Shown here in pieces: positions 16,463 to 25,025 of a DNA stretch of 64,000 bases (the first letter of the stretch is position 1; the number at the start of each line of letters is the position of its first letter). The DNA is taken from contig JAYRWY010000004.1 of the NCBI GenBank assembly GCA_041917755.1, positions 144,622-208,621 of the forward strand, in the 5' to 3' direction. Under the pieces are notes generated by a model. That model was not told the DNA's origin. It saw only the letters and a list, made by a program, of their open reading frames with translations, and searched no databases. Source of the stretch: RGZA01 sp041917755 (GTDB taxonomy: Bacteria; Pseudomonadota; Alphaproteobacteria; UBA9219; RGZA01). The position numbers and the translations under genes are program-made.

Positions 16463-16801
16463 TTACGCATGGCCTCGCAGGGCAAGATTTACAGCCGCAT
16501 ACCCATGCTTTATCGCGCCTAATAGCTCGACTTTTTCCGGATAGGGTTTCTCGCATCCACGTTCGGCCTTCAAGCTTAATTCGCCCAGTTGTTGTGCGCC
16601 TAAATTAAATGCAATTCCTTTAAGCGCATGGGCGGCGTTACGCCACATTACATTGTCATGGTTGACTATGCCTGCTTCCAATTCGCGCATGCAATCCTGG
16701 TAACATGCATGAAAATTCTTAATCAGTTCCTGCTCCAGTTCTCTGTCATGATCGATGATTTCACGCAGATTGGTCATGTCGAGAACGGTGCTCATCTTCA
16801 T
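16463..16801 (-). CDS. Histidine phosphotransfer (HPt) domain protein
   Basis: A 112-residue all-helical single-domain protein. The HPt signature AAHALKGIAFNLGA puts the phosphorylated histidine at residue 58. It starts 2 bases after the stop of the receiver-domain gene on the same strand, so the two are co-transcribed, and a hybrid kinase is encoded divergently. It likely shuttles phosphate between the kinase's receiver and the stand-alone receiver. A second ATG two codons later is also possible. Confidence 0.88.
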   Translation of the reverse strand: MKMSTVLDMTNLREIIDHDRELEQELIKNFHACYQDCMRELEAGIVNHDNVMWRNAAHALKGIAFNLGAQQLGELSLKAERGCEKPYPEKVELLGAIKHGYAAVNLALRGHA

Positions 16802-16803
16802 GC

Positions 16804-17301
16804 CTATTTGGTTTGGGCTGCAACGTATGAATCAATAGCCGCCTGAATTTTATTTTTACTATATGGCTTGGTGATATAACCTTGAATGCCATTACGCTTT
16901 GCAATCTCAACATCTTTTATGAAGTTATTTGCCGTCACCATAATAACATAGCTTTTCGGGTCATGGGCTTTGATAAGTGTTGCCAATTCATGTCCGGAGT
17001 AATCAGGCAGAATAATATCCAAAAAAGAGATATCGGGTGCATGCGTGGCATATAATTCCAACGCTTCGGTCGCATTCTTTGCAACATGGCATGTGTATAC
17101 AAACTGCCGGGCAAGCAAATCATATAACAGTTTTCGTGAAAAATCCTGATCTTCAACAATCAGGATATTGATGCCAAATGACTCCAGTCCCTTTTTTGAT
17201 GTTCGCTCCTTGATAGCTTTAGTCAGCTTGAACTCCTGTTCCTCGCTAAAGCATGGTCCGGGTTTATCGAGTTGTTCAAATGAATGATTGATCGTGTTCA
17301 T
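16804..17301 (-). CDS. Single-domain response regulator with N-terminal extension
   Basis: A 165-residue protein: a polar N-terminal extension of about 43 residues, then a CheY-like receiver. Key residues are E50/D51 (acidic pair), D95 (phosphorylated, in FLDIILPDYSG), T123 (VTAN) and K145 (TKPYS). There is no output domain, so it acts by protein contact or as a phosphate relay. It is the first gene of a two-gene unit with the HPt protein and is divergent from the hybrid kinase. Confidence 0.9.
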   Translation of the reverse strand: MNTINHSFEQLDKPGPCFSEEQEFKLTKAIKERTSKKGLESFGINILIVEDQDFSRKLLYDLLARQFVYTCHVAKNATEALELYATHAPDISFLDIILPDYSGHELATLIKAHDPKSYVIMVTANNFIKDVEIAKRNGIQGYITKPYSKNKIQAAIDSYVAAQTK

Positions 17302-17443
17302 GGAAATACGGCCGAAGAGGTTGTTGTTCCCTTAGTATGTCCGCATAAATCAAATCTTTGCTTAAATAGCTGCATACACGAAGATGTTCTAAGGTATGAG
17401 AATGTGAACGGTCATCGCATAAGCTGGAATAGAACATCCAGAT
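17302..17443. promoter_or_regulatory. Divergent promoter region of the phosphorelay genes
   Basis: About 140 bases separate the receiver/HPt unit from the hybrid kinase gene. Both promoters must lie here. I see no clear operator, but the arrangement would allow joint control of kinase and relay proteins. Confidence 0.35.
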
Positions 17444-18715
17444 ATGCAGGTTATAATGCCTAATACCACACATGACATGCTCGATACTGGCGCAGAAACC
17501 AATCCCAGTTATGAATCGCAACTCCTCAATTATGCGCGTGAACTAGAAGAACAGCATCAAGCGCTAACGCTTGCAAAAGAACAGGCTGAAAAAGCCAATC
17601 GCGCAAAATCAGAATTTCTGGCGAATATGAGCCACGAAATTCGCACCCCCTTAAATGGTATTCTTGGCATAATCGGTTTACTGGCGGATACGCAATTATC
17701 GGCCGAACAACAAGGCTGGGTTGATATCATTCGTAAATCCGGCGACACCTTACTTAGTATTGTGAATGATGTCTTGGACGTATCCAAGATCGAAGTCGGT
17801 CAGTTAGTATTAGAATCCAAATCATTCGATATCATGACGGTCATTCATGATTCAATAAATGCATTATCAGGGCTAGCTAAAGAAAAAGGCATCACACTCC
17901 GCATCGATTGTGCGGAACTTGAACAAACTACTTACCTTGGCGATGTTATCCGTATCCGCCAAATACTTCTGAATTTGCTTGGCAATGCGATTAAATTTAC
18001 TCCAAACGGAAGTGTATCTCTGCGTATTAAAGAAACGCGTCTCCCGCAAAACCAGGCGCAATTGTCATTTCAGGTGATCGATACAGGAATTGGTATTCCT
18101 GCAAACAAACTCGACCACATATTTGAAAAATTTACCCAAGCAGAGGAGTCTATTACCCGTCAGTTTGGTGGCACGGGGCTTGGCTTATCCATTTGCCAAA
18201 GCCTGATTAAGTTGATGCATGGTCATATCCGCGTATCAAGCGTAATGGGGCAGGGGTCTGTATTCTCATTTGATATTCATCTTCCATATAGTGAAAAATG
18301 TACGCTCATCGCCACGCATCCATCCATAGTGGATGTAAATTATAAAAATAAATGCGCATTAATCGTGGATGATATCGAAATCAACCTGACATTGTTGAAA
18401 ACCATTTTGAAAAAAAATGGCTTTGAAGTTGTCACGGCACATAACGGACTAATTGCTTGCGAAAAAGCGCAGCAACACAATTTCGATATCATATTCATGG
18501 ATTGTCACATGCCTCAGATGGATGGCTATCAGGCAGCTACACAGATTCGCCGTATTCCAAGGAATCCTGATTTACCTGCCTTGCCAATCATCGCCCTTAC
18601 CGCCGATGTCATGAATGATAACAGGGACCGCTGCCTTAATGCCGGCATGGATGATTTTATAACAAAGCCTATTACAAAAGAGCAGCTAATGGGCATTCTT
18701 AACCGGTGGGTTTAG
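17444..18715 (+). CDS. Soluble hybrid histidine kinase with C-terminal receiver
   Basis: A 423-residue protein with no transmembrane helix: a coiled-coil start (about 25-55), a HisKA dimerisation domain with H64 in NMSHEIRTPLNG, an HATPase domain (NLLGNAIKFT, DTGIGIP, GGTGLGLSI) and a receiver with D353 in MDCHMPQMDG. It lacks PAS or other recognisable sensor domains, so it may be recruited by a partner. Together with the divergent receiver and HPt genes it makes a full His-Asp-His-Asp relay. The ATG at 17456 has a better AGG spacing and may be the true start. Confidence 0.93.
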   Translation: MQVIMPNTTHDMLDTGAETNPSYESQLLNYARELEEQHQALTLAKEQAEKANRAKSEFLANMSHEIRTPLNGILGIIGLLADTQLSAEQQGWVDIIRKSGDTLLSIVNDVLDVSKIEVGQLVLESKSFDIMTVIHDSINALSGLAKEKGITLRIDCAELEQTTYLGDVIRIRQILLNLLGNAIKFTPNGSVSLRIKETRLPQNQAQLSFQVIDTGIGIPANKLDHIFEKFTQAEESITRQFGGTGLGLSICQSLIKLMHGHIRVSSVMGQGSVFSFDIHLPYSEKCTLIATHPSIVDVNYKNKCALIVDDIEINLTLLKTILKKNGFEVVTAHNGLIACEKAQQHNFDIIFMDCHMPQMDGYQAATQIRRIPRNPDLPALPIIALTADVMNDNRDRCLNAGMDDFITKPITKEQLMGILNRWV

Positions 18716-18817
18716 CTGCGTTAAATCAGTGGATTTTTTGGCAGTTTTGGGCTTAGATGATTCTTCTTCATCGGTCTTGCACAATTGCGAGGCTTTCCAA
18801 CATACAGGTGACCCACC

Positions 18818-19516
18818 ATGCAAAATTTCCCGAAGCGCGAAACGATGTTGCGCATCCTTACCACAACGATGCTTGGCCTGACATTGTGCGCAACACCTCA
18901 GCTGGCTCATGCCATCAGCAAGGATGTCCTTGGCAGTAAGTTTGACACTAAGGTTCAAACAAAGTCAGGTGCATGCGTACGTACCCGTTGGCAAACTGGG
19001 GACGATGCCTGCGGAACCAAGCGCGAAGTGCCACCCCCACCACCGGCGCCAGCACCTTATGTAGCGCCACCCCCACCACCCAAAGTTCAACAAGTTGCAC
19101 CACGCCCAGCTCCACCGGTTGTCCGCACCGTCATTAAAGAAGAAGCGCGCACCATTTATTTTGATAGTGGCAAGGCCGTACTGACCCCGGGCGGTGAACG
19201 CAAGCTCGATCAGCTGGCTGAAACACTCAAGAACGCCAAGGATATTCAACGCGTAGAAATCGTTGGTTTTGCTGATCCAATGGGCTCGGCAAAATCCAAC
19301 ATGGCGCTGTCAGAACGTCGTGCAAATGCAGTTCAATCCTACCTGAACCAGCATGGCTATATGAAGACATCCGTTGCCAATATGAAAGCCGTGGGTGATA
19401 CCCAAGCCAGCGCAAATTGTGACTCAAAGCTTAAGCGTGCCAAGAAAGTGGCATGCCTTGTAACTGACCGTAAGGTTGAAGTTCAAGTTGTCTACGCCAC
19501 AACCGTGCAGAACTAG
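18818..19516 (+). CDS. OmpA family outer-membrane protein (paralogue 1)
   Basis: AGGTGA at 18806-18811 supports this ATG over the one at 18845. The 232-residue product has a signal peptide (ending AHA, about residue 34), a short CVRTRW...DDACGTKRE cysteine pair region, a Pro/Ala-rich linker (PPPPP, APAPY) and an OmpA C-terminal peptidoglycan-binding domain: TIYFDSGKAVLTPGG, IVGFADPMGS, and the SERRANAVQSYL helix. It tethers the outer membrane to peptidoglycan. It shares the N-terminal TRW/cysteine region and C-terminal CDSKL...DRKVEVQV ending with the gene at 20198-20800. Confidence 0.92.
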   Translation: MQNFPKRETMLRILTTTMLGLTLCATPQLAHAISKDVLGSKFDTKVQTKSGACVRTRWQTGDDACGTKREVPPPPPAPAPYVAPPPPPKVQQVAPRPAPPVVRTVIKEEARTIYFDSGKAVLTPGGERKLDQLAETLKNAKDIQRVEIVGFADPMGSAKSNMALSERRANAVQSYLNQHGYMKTSVANMKAVGDTQASANCDSKLKRAKKVACLVTDRKVEVQVVYATTVQN

Positions 19517-19524
19517 GCATCACT

Positions 19525-19552
19525 AACTATCTGGTTACAGATAGTTTCTTTT
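19525..19552 (+). terminator. Rho-independent terminator after OmpA gene
   Basis: AACTATCTG (19525-19533) pairs with CAGATAGTT (19538-19546) around a GTTA loop and is followed by TCTTTT. It ends the OmpA transcript eight bases after the stop. Confidence 0.75.
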
Positions 19553-19562
19553 AGCTAAAATA

Positions 19563-19596
19563 AATCAGGGGGAAGAGCATGCTCTTCCCCCTGATT
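19563..19596. terminator. Bidirectional terminator, 34-base perfect palindrome
   Basis: Both halves are exact reverse complements with no spacer (centre GCATGC at 19577-19582), with a G5/C5 run in the arms. It lies between convergent genes, and T-rich sequence follows on both strands, so it can stop transcripts from both sides. Confidence 0.8.
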
Positions 19597-19617
19597 GTTT
19601 GTATCTTTCAGATATCG

Positions 19618-19980
19618 TTATTCAACCACGTTATGGCCGCGGCCCGACATACACTTCTTCACAATGTTGCCACGTGCATTCTGCGTATCAATCGCGCTCT
19701 TGCCCAGACCGCCAGCAGCACCAACGCCTGCGCCAATTCCTGCACCAGCCCAATCACCGGTCACGCCGCCAATCAGTGCGCCAAGGCCTGCGCCAACAGC
19801 AGTGTTGGTTGCGGTTTCGCCGCTGGCATAATCTTTCTGTCTGGCCAATGCCTGGCATGCCGCCAAATCCTTCTCGTAATTTGCATTGGGTCTATCAACG
19901 ATAGGGCGTGTATCTGCGCCAGAATTTGCGCAAGCGGCCATAACTAGTAATAAGGGGATGGCAAGATAGTAAGATTTCAT
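19618..19980 (-). CDS. Glycine-zipper lipoprotein
   Basis: The start at 19980 (MKSYYLAIP) is chosen because GGAG lies 7 bases before it and a signal peptide begins there; the longer frame is not supported. The 120-residue protein has a type II signal ending VMAAC (Cys 16), a polar middle with DLAACQALA, then a glycine-zipper segment (GAGLGALIGG...GAGIGAGVGAAGG), which can insert in or pack against membrane as in YmgG/SlyB-like proteins. It sits between two OmpA paralogues and probably supports envelope integrity. Confidence 0.8.
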   Translation of the reverse strand: MKSYYLAIPLLLVMAACANSGADTRPIVDRPNANYEKDLAACQALARQKDYASGETATNTAVGAGLGALIGGVTGDWAGAGIGAGVGAAGGLGKSAIDTQNARGNIVKKCMSGRGHNVVE

Positions 19981-20147
19981 AAAGCGCTCCATAAAAGGTG
20001 TGAACCCCACCAACACTAATGGATGCATTAATAAAGACAAGCCCGTCTCAACCGATGCGACAAATGGCAGGAGTATCAGCCATCCCCGCATTCCGGGCTC
20101 CGCATTCGGGCTCGTCGTATATGCGCTACCAAATGAAATGGAGACAT

Positions 20148-20177
20148 AAAAAAAGGGCGGGGAAAACCCCGCCCTTT
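20148..20177 (-). terminator. Rho-independent terminator after second OmpA gene
   Basis: On the minus strand AAAGGGCGGGG (20177-20167) pairs with CCCCGCCCTTT (20162-20152) across a TTTT loop and runs into a further T stretch. It lies 20 bases beyond the OmpA stop. Confidence 0.85.
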
Positions 20178-20197
20178 AATCGATTACCTGCTAAGGC

Positions 20198-20800
20198 TTA
20201 TTTTGCGCCTTTGCGGAATTTCTTGGTCTTTACGTAGTTAACTTCAACTTCAACCTTACGGTCTGGGCTGAGGCAGGCTACGAGATCGTTGTGGCTCAAC
20301 TTGCCATCGCACTTAGCGGTTGGCTTGCTCTTACCTACCCAACGGGTCTTGGTTACGCTTGCGTTGCTGTAACCGTTGCTTGCGAGGTAGTCCTTAACGG
20401 ACAATGCACGCTTGCGTGAAAGAGCTTGGTTGTAGCTTTGTGAACCAACGCGGTCAGCATAGCCAACGATTGAAACGCTTTGGATTTCTTTGTCTGACTT
20501 CAAGATGGTCAGAAGGCTGTCGAGCTTTGTACGAGCAGCTTCGGTCAAGGTTGAGTCATTGAAGTTGAAGTATACGGTGCGGTCTTCCAACGCGATTTCG
20601 CGGCGGGTACCTTGGCAAAGGCCATCATTGCCTTCCCAGCGGGTTACAACGCAGTTACCGTTGGTGCTGTGCACGGCTTGGCCACGATTGTCCCGTACAA
20701 CGAGAACATTCGAAGTTACATGCGCATCGGCAGCAACGCTTGTTAGTGAAATGACGGAAGCGATTACTAGACCGCCGATAAAAGCATAACGGGAAAGCAT
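20198..20800 (-). CDS. OmpA family outer-membrane protein (paralogue 2)
   Basis: The ATG at 20800 has AAGGAGA eight bases upstream and opens a standard signal peptide (cleavage near ADA, about residue 26); the 17 codons before it are not supported. The 200-residue protein has the region NGNCVVTRW...LCQGTRRE, shared with paralogue 1, then an OmpA C-terminal domain (TVYFNFNDSTLTEAA, SIVGYADRVGS, RKRALSVKDYL). It lacks the long proline-rich linker of paralogue 1. The C-terminus is basic. It probably binds peptidoglycan in the periplasm and is strongly terminated. Confidence 0.92.
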   Translation of the reverse strand: MLSRYAFIGGLVIASVISLTSVAADAHVTSNVLVVRDNRGQAVHSTNGNCVVTRWEGNDGLCQGTRREIALEDRTVYFNFNDSTLTEAARTKLDSLLTILKSDKEIQSVSIVGYADRVGSQSYNQALSRKRALSVKDYLASNGYSNASVTKTRWVGKSKPTAKCDGKLSHNDLVACLSPDRKVEVEVNYVKTKKFRKGAK

Positions 20801-21185
20801 ATTTTTCTCCTTGTGTTTCCAAGTGCCTAGCCATCCATATGGCCTGCACACAATATCTTGACCCTTTGAATATAGGAACTGCGCCTATAAGTAAAGACTA
20901 GTGGTGGGTTAGAGGGATGGGGGATTCCGGCACGGATAATAGCCCCCACCTCTTAAAAAACCGTAACTAAAATTCCATCCAATCCATTGGTTTTTTTAGG
21001 TTATTTGCTGTTAACTCTATGGGTGACTGGTTTGATTGGATAAGCAATTAAGCTTATGCCAGCAAAGGCGCTAGTGCTAAAACTCACCACCTGTATCACT
21101 TTTGCATCACTCTATCTTATGGGCTTAAAAACACCTATGAATGCGCCCGACAAGGCGTTTTAGCCCATAATTGATTATATATGCC
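20801..21185. other. Long intergenic region between OmpA paralogue 2 and queA
   Basis: No ORF worth calling is visible. It holds the promoter of the minus-strand OmpA gene and that of queA. A bulged inverted repeat covers 20911-20953 (AGAGG, then TGGGGG at 20918-20923, against CCCCCA at 20943-20948 and CCTCT), and a short CCAAT/ATTGG palindrome at 20979-20990 is followed by seven T. These could be operators or RNA structures; I cannot assign them. Confidence 0.35.
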
Positions 21186-22241
21186 ATGAACCTGTCTGAT
21201 TTTGACTTCTATCTGCCTGAAACTAACATTGCCCAGCATCCGGTCTCGCCAAGAGATGCCGCACGACTCTTATATATAGGTAAGTCCGGCATAGCAGATA
21301 AGCATGTGCGGGATTTGCTGGACTACGCAAAAGCGGGGGATGTGTGGGTCTTTAATAATAGCAAAGTAATTCCCGCGCGGCTGTATGGTCAACGCGCCGC
21401 CCGTACCGAGCAACATAGCAATAACATAAAAATCGAAATCCTTCTTCATAAACGCTTGGGCGTCGACACGTGGGAAGCCTTCGCCCGCCCGATGAAGCGT
21501 TTGAATGTCGGTGATGAAATTATGTTCGCCGATGATTTTTCCGCAAAGGTTTTAGCGATCAAAGAAAATGGTCTGGCCGATTTACAATTTGCCGGCACCC
21601 CAGAACATATTATGGCCTCCATCATGCAGCATGGCTTAATGCCGCTGCCGCCTTATATCAAACGTAACCAGAAAGAAGCGGATGATGAAACGCGTTACCA
21701 AACCGTATATGCCCAGCATGAAGGTTCGGTTGCCGCGCCAACGGCGGGATTGCATTTTACGCAAACACTTTTAACGCAGCTTCAGGAAAAGGGCGTAAGC
21801 ATTGTTTATGTAACCTTGCATGTGGGCGCAGGTACATTCCAGCCCGTGAAAACCGAAAATCTTTCCGAGCACGTGATGCACAGCGAATGGGCGGAGCTAA
21901 GCGCACAAAGTGCGGATATTATAAATGCCGCTAAACAGCGCGGCGGGCGCGTTGTGGCTGTGGGCACGACTTCAACCCGGGTGCTTGAAACCGTGGCGGA
22001 TGAGGCAGGAAAAGTGAGGGAATGGCAAGGCGATACATCTATATTTATTACGCCTGGATATCGCTTTAAAATCATCGATGTACTGATGACCAATTTCCAT
22101 TTGCCAAAATCCACATTGTTTATGTTGGTCTGCGCATTTGCTGGAATGGACCGTATGAAGGCCGCGTATCAGCATGCCATTGAAAACCAATACCGTTTTT
22201 ATTCCTATGGCGATGCGTGCTTTATTGAGGCGCGGGCATAA
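21186..22241 (+). CDS. queA: tRNA preQ1(34) S-adenosylmethionine ribosyltransferase-isomerase
   Basis: QueA makes epoxyqueuosine at the wobble base of GUN-reading tRNAs by transferring the ribosyl part of SAM. The 351-residue product is full length and begins MNLSDFDFYLPE, a textbook QueA start; a TTG 5 codons upstream is not needed. Family segments seen: IAQHPVSPRDAARLL, VFNNSKVIPARLYG, GSVAAPTAGLHFT, HVGAGTFQPV, VGTTSTRVLE and TNFHLPKSTL. Its last 20 bases overlap the end of a convergent gene. tgt is not in the window. Confidence 0.96.
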   Translation: MNLSDFDFYLPETNIAQHPVSPRDAARLLYIGKSGIADKHVRDLLDYAKAGDVWVFNNSKVIPARLYGQRAARTEQHSNNIKIEILLHKRLGVDTWEAFARPMKRLNVGDEIMFADDFSAKVLAIKENGLADLQFAGTPEHIMASIMQHGLMPLPPYIKRNQKEADDETRYQTVYAQHEGSVAAPTAGLHFTQTLLTQLQEKGVSIVYVTLHVGAGTFQPVKTENLSEHVMHSEWAELSAQSADIINAAKQRGGRVVAVGTTSTRVLETVADEAGKVREWQGDTSIFITPGYRFKIIDVLMTNFHLPKSTLFMLVCAFAGMDRMKAAYQHAIENQYRFYSYGDACFIEARA

Positions 22242-22965
22242 CAGAACGACTACGCAGCTCTTTGTGATACGCCCGGCGGGTAGCCTTAGTCATGGCCGAA
22301 ATCTGCAAGCTGATTTTGTTTTTAAATTTCAACTCACCAGTAATTCTTTGTGGCACAATTTTATGGGCTTGGCCTACGCTCCAGGCAAACAAACGGCCTG
22401 AACGTGTAGTGGTATCAATATCATTGATATTTACTTTTAGCACATTGGGTAACAAACATGCGGCGTCAAAGGTGCGCATGGGTATGCGCACGAATTGCGC
22501 AAGGCTCGCGATAACTTTTACTTCTGCCGTAGCAATCGCAAGGGAAACAGCAAAAGCCCTATTGGTGCCAAGATCAGCAAAGGTTTGCATGCCCTTATGC
22601 GTTGCATAAGCCATGTAAAGTAAATATAGCGGACGCAATCCAATAAGATTGTCATAGACCAGCGCATAAGCGCTGACCTTGGGGCTAAGGGATTTTAAAA
22701 ACCGCCCGTATAACGTGATTGGATTATAGGCGGATAATTTATTGATGAATTGTGGAATGCCTGCGGCATGCGCGTAATGATAAAAACGGGTCTGTTTTAA
22801 TAAATATGTTTTTGCGCGTTTGTAGGCAATCATTATGCCCACCCCTTTACCCAGACTACGGCCAAAGCTCCGTGAAATTCGATAGGTCGAAGGCTTGCTT
22901 ACCTTTTGCCGAACATAGGCAAGAATGGCTGGTTTTCCCAGTAGTGGAGAAGGTTGTTCCTGCAT
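22222..22965 (-). CDS. Hypothetical basic protein
   Basis: A 247-residue protein rich in Arg, Lys and Tyr. Residues about 100-165 include moderately hydrophobic helices (YLLYMAYATHKG, AFAVSLAIATAEVKVIASLAQF) that may be amphipathic or membrane-associated. I recognise no family or motif. The conserved-looking core is NINDIDTTTRSGRLFAW near residue 190. It is convergent with queA, overlapping its last 20 bases, and divergent from rimO. Coding is supported by the absence of stops over 744 bases and a full-length ATG start, but not by homology I can name. Confidence 0.6.
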   Translation of the reverse strand: MQEQPSPLLGKPAILAYVRQKVSKPSTYRISRSFGRSLGKGVGIMIAYKRAKTYLLKQTRFYHYAHAAGIPQFINKLSAYNPITLYGRFLKSLSPKVSAYALVYDNLIGLRPLYLLYMAYATHKGMQTFADLGTNRAFAVSLAIATAEVKVIASLAQFVRIPMRTFDAACLLPNVLKVNINDIDTTTRSGRLFAWSVGQAHKIVPQRITGELKFKNKISLQISAMTKATRRAYHKELRSRSVMPAPQ

Positions 22966-23043
22966 ACTAAAAACTTTGGGCTGTATTGCTTAAAAAATAT
23001 GTATAATAAGGGCACAGATTAAAACCGCATGGAATACTAATTA

Positions 23044-24381
23044 ATGCTTTCAGATAAAAATAAAAAACAGGCAGCCCCAAAAGTCGGCATCGTCAGCCTC
23101 GGTTGTCCCAAGGCTTTGGTTGATAGCGAACGCATTTTGACGCAGCTGCGCAGCGAAGGTTATGAAATATCAGGCTCTTATGATGGCGCGGATGTGGTGC
23201 TGGTTAATACCTGCGGTTTTATTGATAGCGCGCGTGATGAATCCTTAAGTGCAATTGGCGAAGCATTAAACGAAAACGGTAAGGTCATTGTGACCGGATG
23301 CCTTGGTGCGGATAAAGACCTTATCCTTAATAAATTTCCAAATGTGCTGCACGTCAGTGGCCCGCAACAATACGAAGCCGTGGTTGGCGCGGTGCATGAT
23401 GTGGTTCCGCCAAGCCATGATCCATATGTAGACTTATTGCCGCCGCAGGGCATCAAGCTTACGCCGCGCCACTATGCCTATTTAAAAATTTCCGAAGGCT
23501 GTAACAACCGCTGCAGTTTCTGCATCATCCCGTCGCTGCGCGGTGATTTGGTCAGCCGTAATATCGCTGAGGTACTGCACGAGGCAGAACGTCTGGCTAA
23601 AGCCGGCGTAAAAGAATTATTGGTGATTTCGCAAGACACCAGTGCCTATGGCGTGGATGTAAAATACGCCGAAGGCAAATGGCACGATAAAGTCTGGCGC
23701 ACACAATTTATCGATTTGGCAAAAGCGCTGGGCGAGCTGGGTATCTGGGTTCGCATGCATTACGTCTACCCATATCCGCATGTAAAAGAAGTCATGCCAC
23801 TCATGGCGGAAGGTAAAATTCTCCCGTATCTGGATATTCCATTCCAGCATGCAAGCCCGACTGTACTGAAGGCGATGCGCCGCCCCGCTAATCAGGAAAA
23901 AACACTCGACCAGATTAAAGAATGGCGCAGCGTGTGCCCCGATTTGGTATTGCGTTCAACCTTCATCGTGGGTTTCCCTGGTGAAACGGATGAAGATTTT
24001 GAATTTTTATTGAACTGGCTTGAAGAAGCGCAAATTGACCGTGCGGGTTGCTTCAAATATGAACCAGTGAAAGGCGCGGTTGCCAATGAGCTCGTTGGCG
24101 CTGTTCCAGAAGACGTTAAAGAAGAACGTTGGCATCGTTTCATGCAAACACAGCAAGCCATCAGCGCAAAACGTTTGAAACGCTTTATCGGTAAAACATT
24201 AGATATTTTGATTGATGATATTGATGGCAAAAAAGCGATAGGCCGTTCATATGCCGATGCGCCGGAAATTGATGGCCGCGTCTATGTATCGAACATTGGC
24301 GATGCCAAAGTGGGGGATATGATTAAAGTGTCCATTACTAAATCCGATGAATACGATTTACACGGCAAGCGCGAAAAATAG
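23044..24381 (+). CDS. rimO: Ribosomal protein uS12 methylthiotransferase
   Basis: A radical-SAM enzyme that methylthiolates an aspartate of ribosomal protein S12. The 445-residue protein has the N-terminal UPF0004 cluster cysteines C21 (SLGCPKALVDSE), C57 (NTCGFI) and C86 (TGCLG), the radical-SAM CNNRCSFC motif (C153, C157, C160), and a C-terminal TRAM domain. The SLGCPKxxVDSE motif separates RimO from MiaB. A TATAAT at 23002-23007 with a poor -35 may be its promoter. Confidence 0.96.
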   Translation: MLSDKNKKQAAPKVGIVSLGCPKALVDSERILTQLRSEGYEISGSYDGADVVLVNTCGFIDSARDESLSAIGEALNENGKVIVTGCLGADKDLILNKFPNVLHVSGPQQYEAVVGAVHDVVPPSHDPYVDLLPPQGIKLTPRHYAYLKISEGCNNRCSFCIIPSLRGDLVSRNIAEVLHEAERLAKAGVKELLVISQDTSAYGVDVKYAEGKWHDKVWRTQFIDLAKALGELGIWVRMHYVYPYPHVKEVMPLMAEGKILPYLDIPFQHASPTVLKAMRRPANQEKTLDQIKEWRSVCPDLVLRSTFIVGFPGETDEDFEFLLNWLEEAQIDRAGCFKYEPVKGAVANELVGAVPEDVKEERWHRFMQTQQAISAKRLKRFIGKTLDILIDDIDGKKAIGRSYADAPEIDGRVYVSNIGDAKVGDMIKVSITKSDEYDLHGKREK

Positions 24382-24397
24382 TATAAAATACCTATCA

Positions 24398-24416
24398 ATC
24401 CATCCATCCATCCATC
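24398..24416 (+). repeat. Tetranucleotide tandem repeat (ATCC)x4
   Basis: Four full ATCC units plus ATC lie in the gap between rimO and mscL, ending about 95 bases before the mscL start. Short repeats of this kind can vary in copy number; here they are outside any coding frame, so at most they would alter promoter spacing. Confidence 0.6.
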
Positions 24417-24511
24417 TTATCCACAGCCATGCATTAATTTTGCTTGGAATTATCTGCGCGTGTGATAAGAAAAAACCTTCAAACTATTAAATACATTCAA
24501 GGAGACTAAGG

Positions 24512-24937
24512 ATGCAGGTATTTAAGGAATTCAAAGAATTTGCAATGCGTGGAAACGTGATTGAACTGGCTGTGGGTGTGATCATCGGCGCAGCCTTTAC
24601 CTCGATTGTTGATTCAGTGGTCAAAGACCTCATCAATCCGGTGATTGGTTTGCTGATTGGCGGCATCGACTTCTCGAATATGTTCGTGACCATCAAGGCT
24701 GCTGTTGAAGGCGCAACCTACCCAACGCTAAAGGCAGCCCAAGATGCAGGCGCAGTGACCATTAACTATGGTCTGTTTGTAAACGCCACCATCAAGTTCC
24801 TGATTGTTGCATTTGTTGTGTTCATGTTGGTTAAGTCACTCAACAAATTGCTCAAACCAACGCCTGGCGCGCCGGTTACCCCGCCTCGCCAAGAAACGCT
24901 TCTCGAAGAAATTCGCGATTTGTTGAAAAAAGGCTAA
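24512..24937 (+). CDS. mscL: Large-conductance mechanosensitive channel
   Basis: MscL opens under membrane tension to release solutes on osmotic downshock. The 141-residue protein starts with the amphipathic MQVFKEFKEFAMRGNVIELAVGVIIGAAF, split here as the N-terminal helix and the pore-lining first transmembrane helix with its conserved GNVIELAVGVIIG. The second helix (FLIVAFVVFMLVKSLNKL) and the C-terminal EEIRDLLKK bundle helix follow. An AAGGAG ribosome binding site precedes the ATG and a terminator follows the stop. Confidence 0.97.
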   Translation: MQVFKEFKEFAMRGNVIELAVGVIIGAAFTSIVDSVVKDLINPVIGLLIGGIDFSNMFVTIKAAVEGATYPTLKAAQDAGAVTINYGLFVNATIKFLIVAFVVFMLVKSLNKLLKPTPGAPVTPPRQETLLEEIRDLLKKG

Positions 24938-24964
24938 AATTTTAGCTATTGTTAAAGTTCTTTT

Positions 24965-25012
24965 AAAGCCCCGTATCGTAAGCTGCTTGCTCACGTTCGG
25001 GGCTTTTTATTT
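24965..25012 (+). terminator. Rho-independent terminator after mscL
   Basis: AAAGCCCCG (24965-24973) pairs with CGGGGCTTT (24998-25006), followed by TTATTT. The loop of 24 bases is long but can partly fold on itself. Confidence 0.75.
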
Positions 25013-25025
25013 GGGGATACATTAA

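Noticed and set aside
24417..24425. Possible replication origin from a DnaA box
   Set aside because: Only one box is visible, with no cluster, no AT-rich unwinding region and no dnaA/dnaN/gidA genes nearby. It is treated only as a curiosity next to the ATCC repeat.
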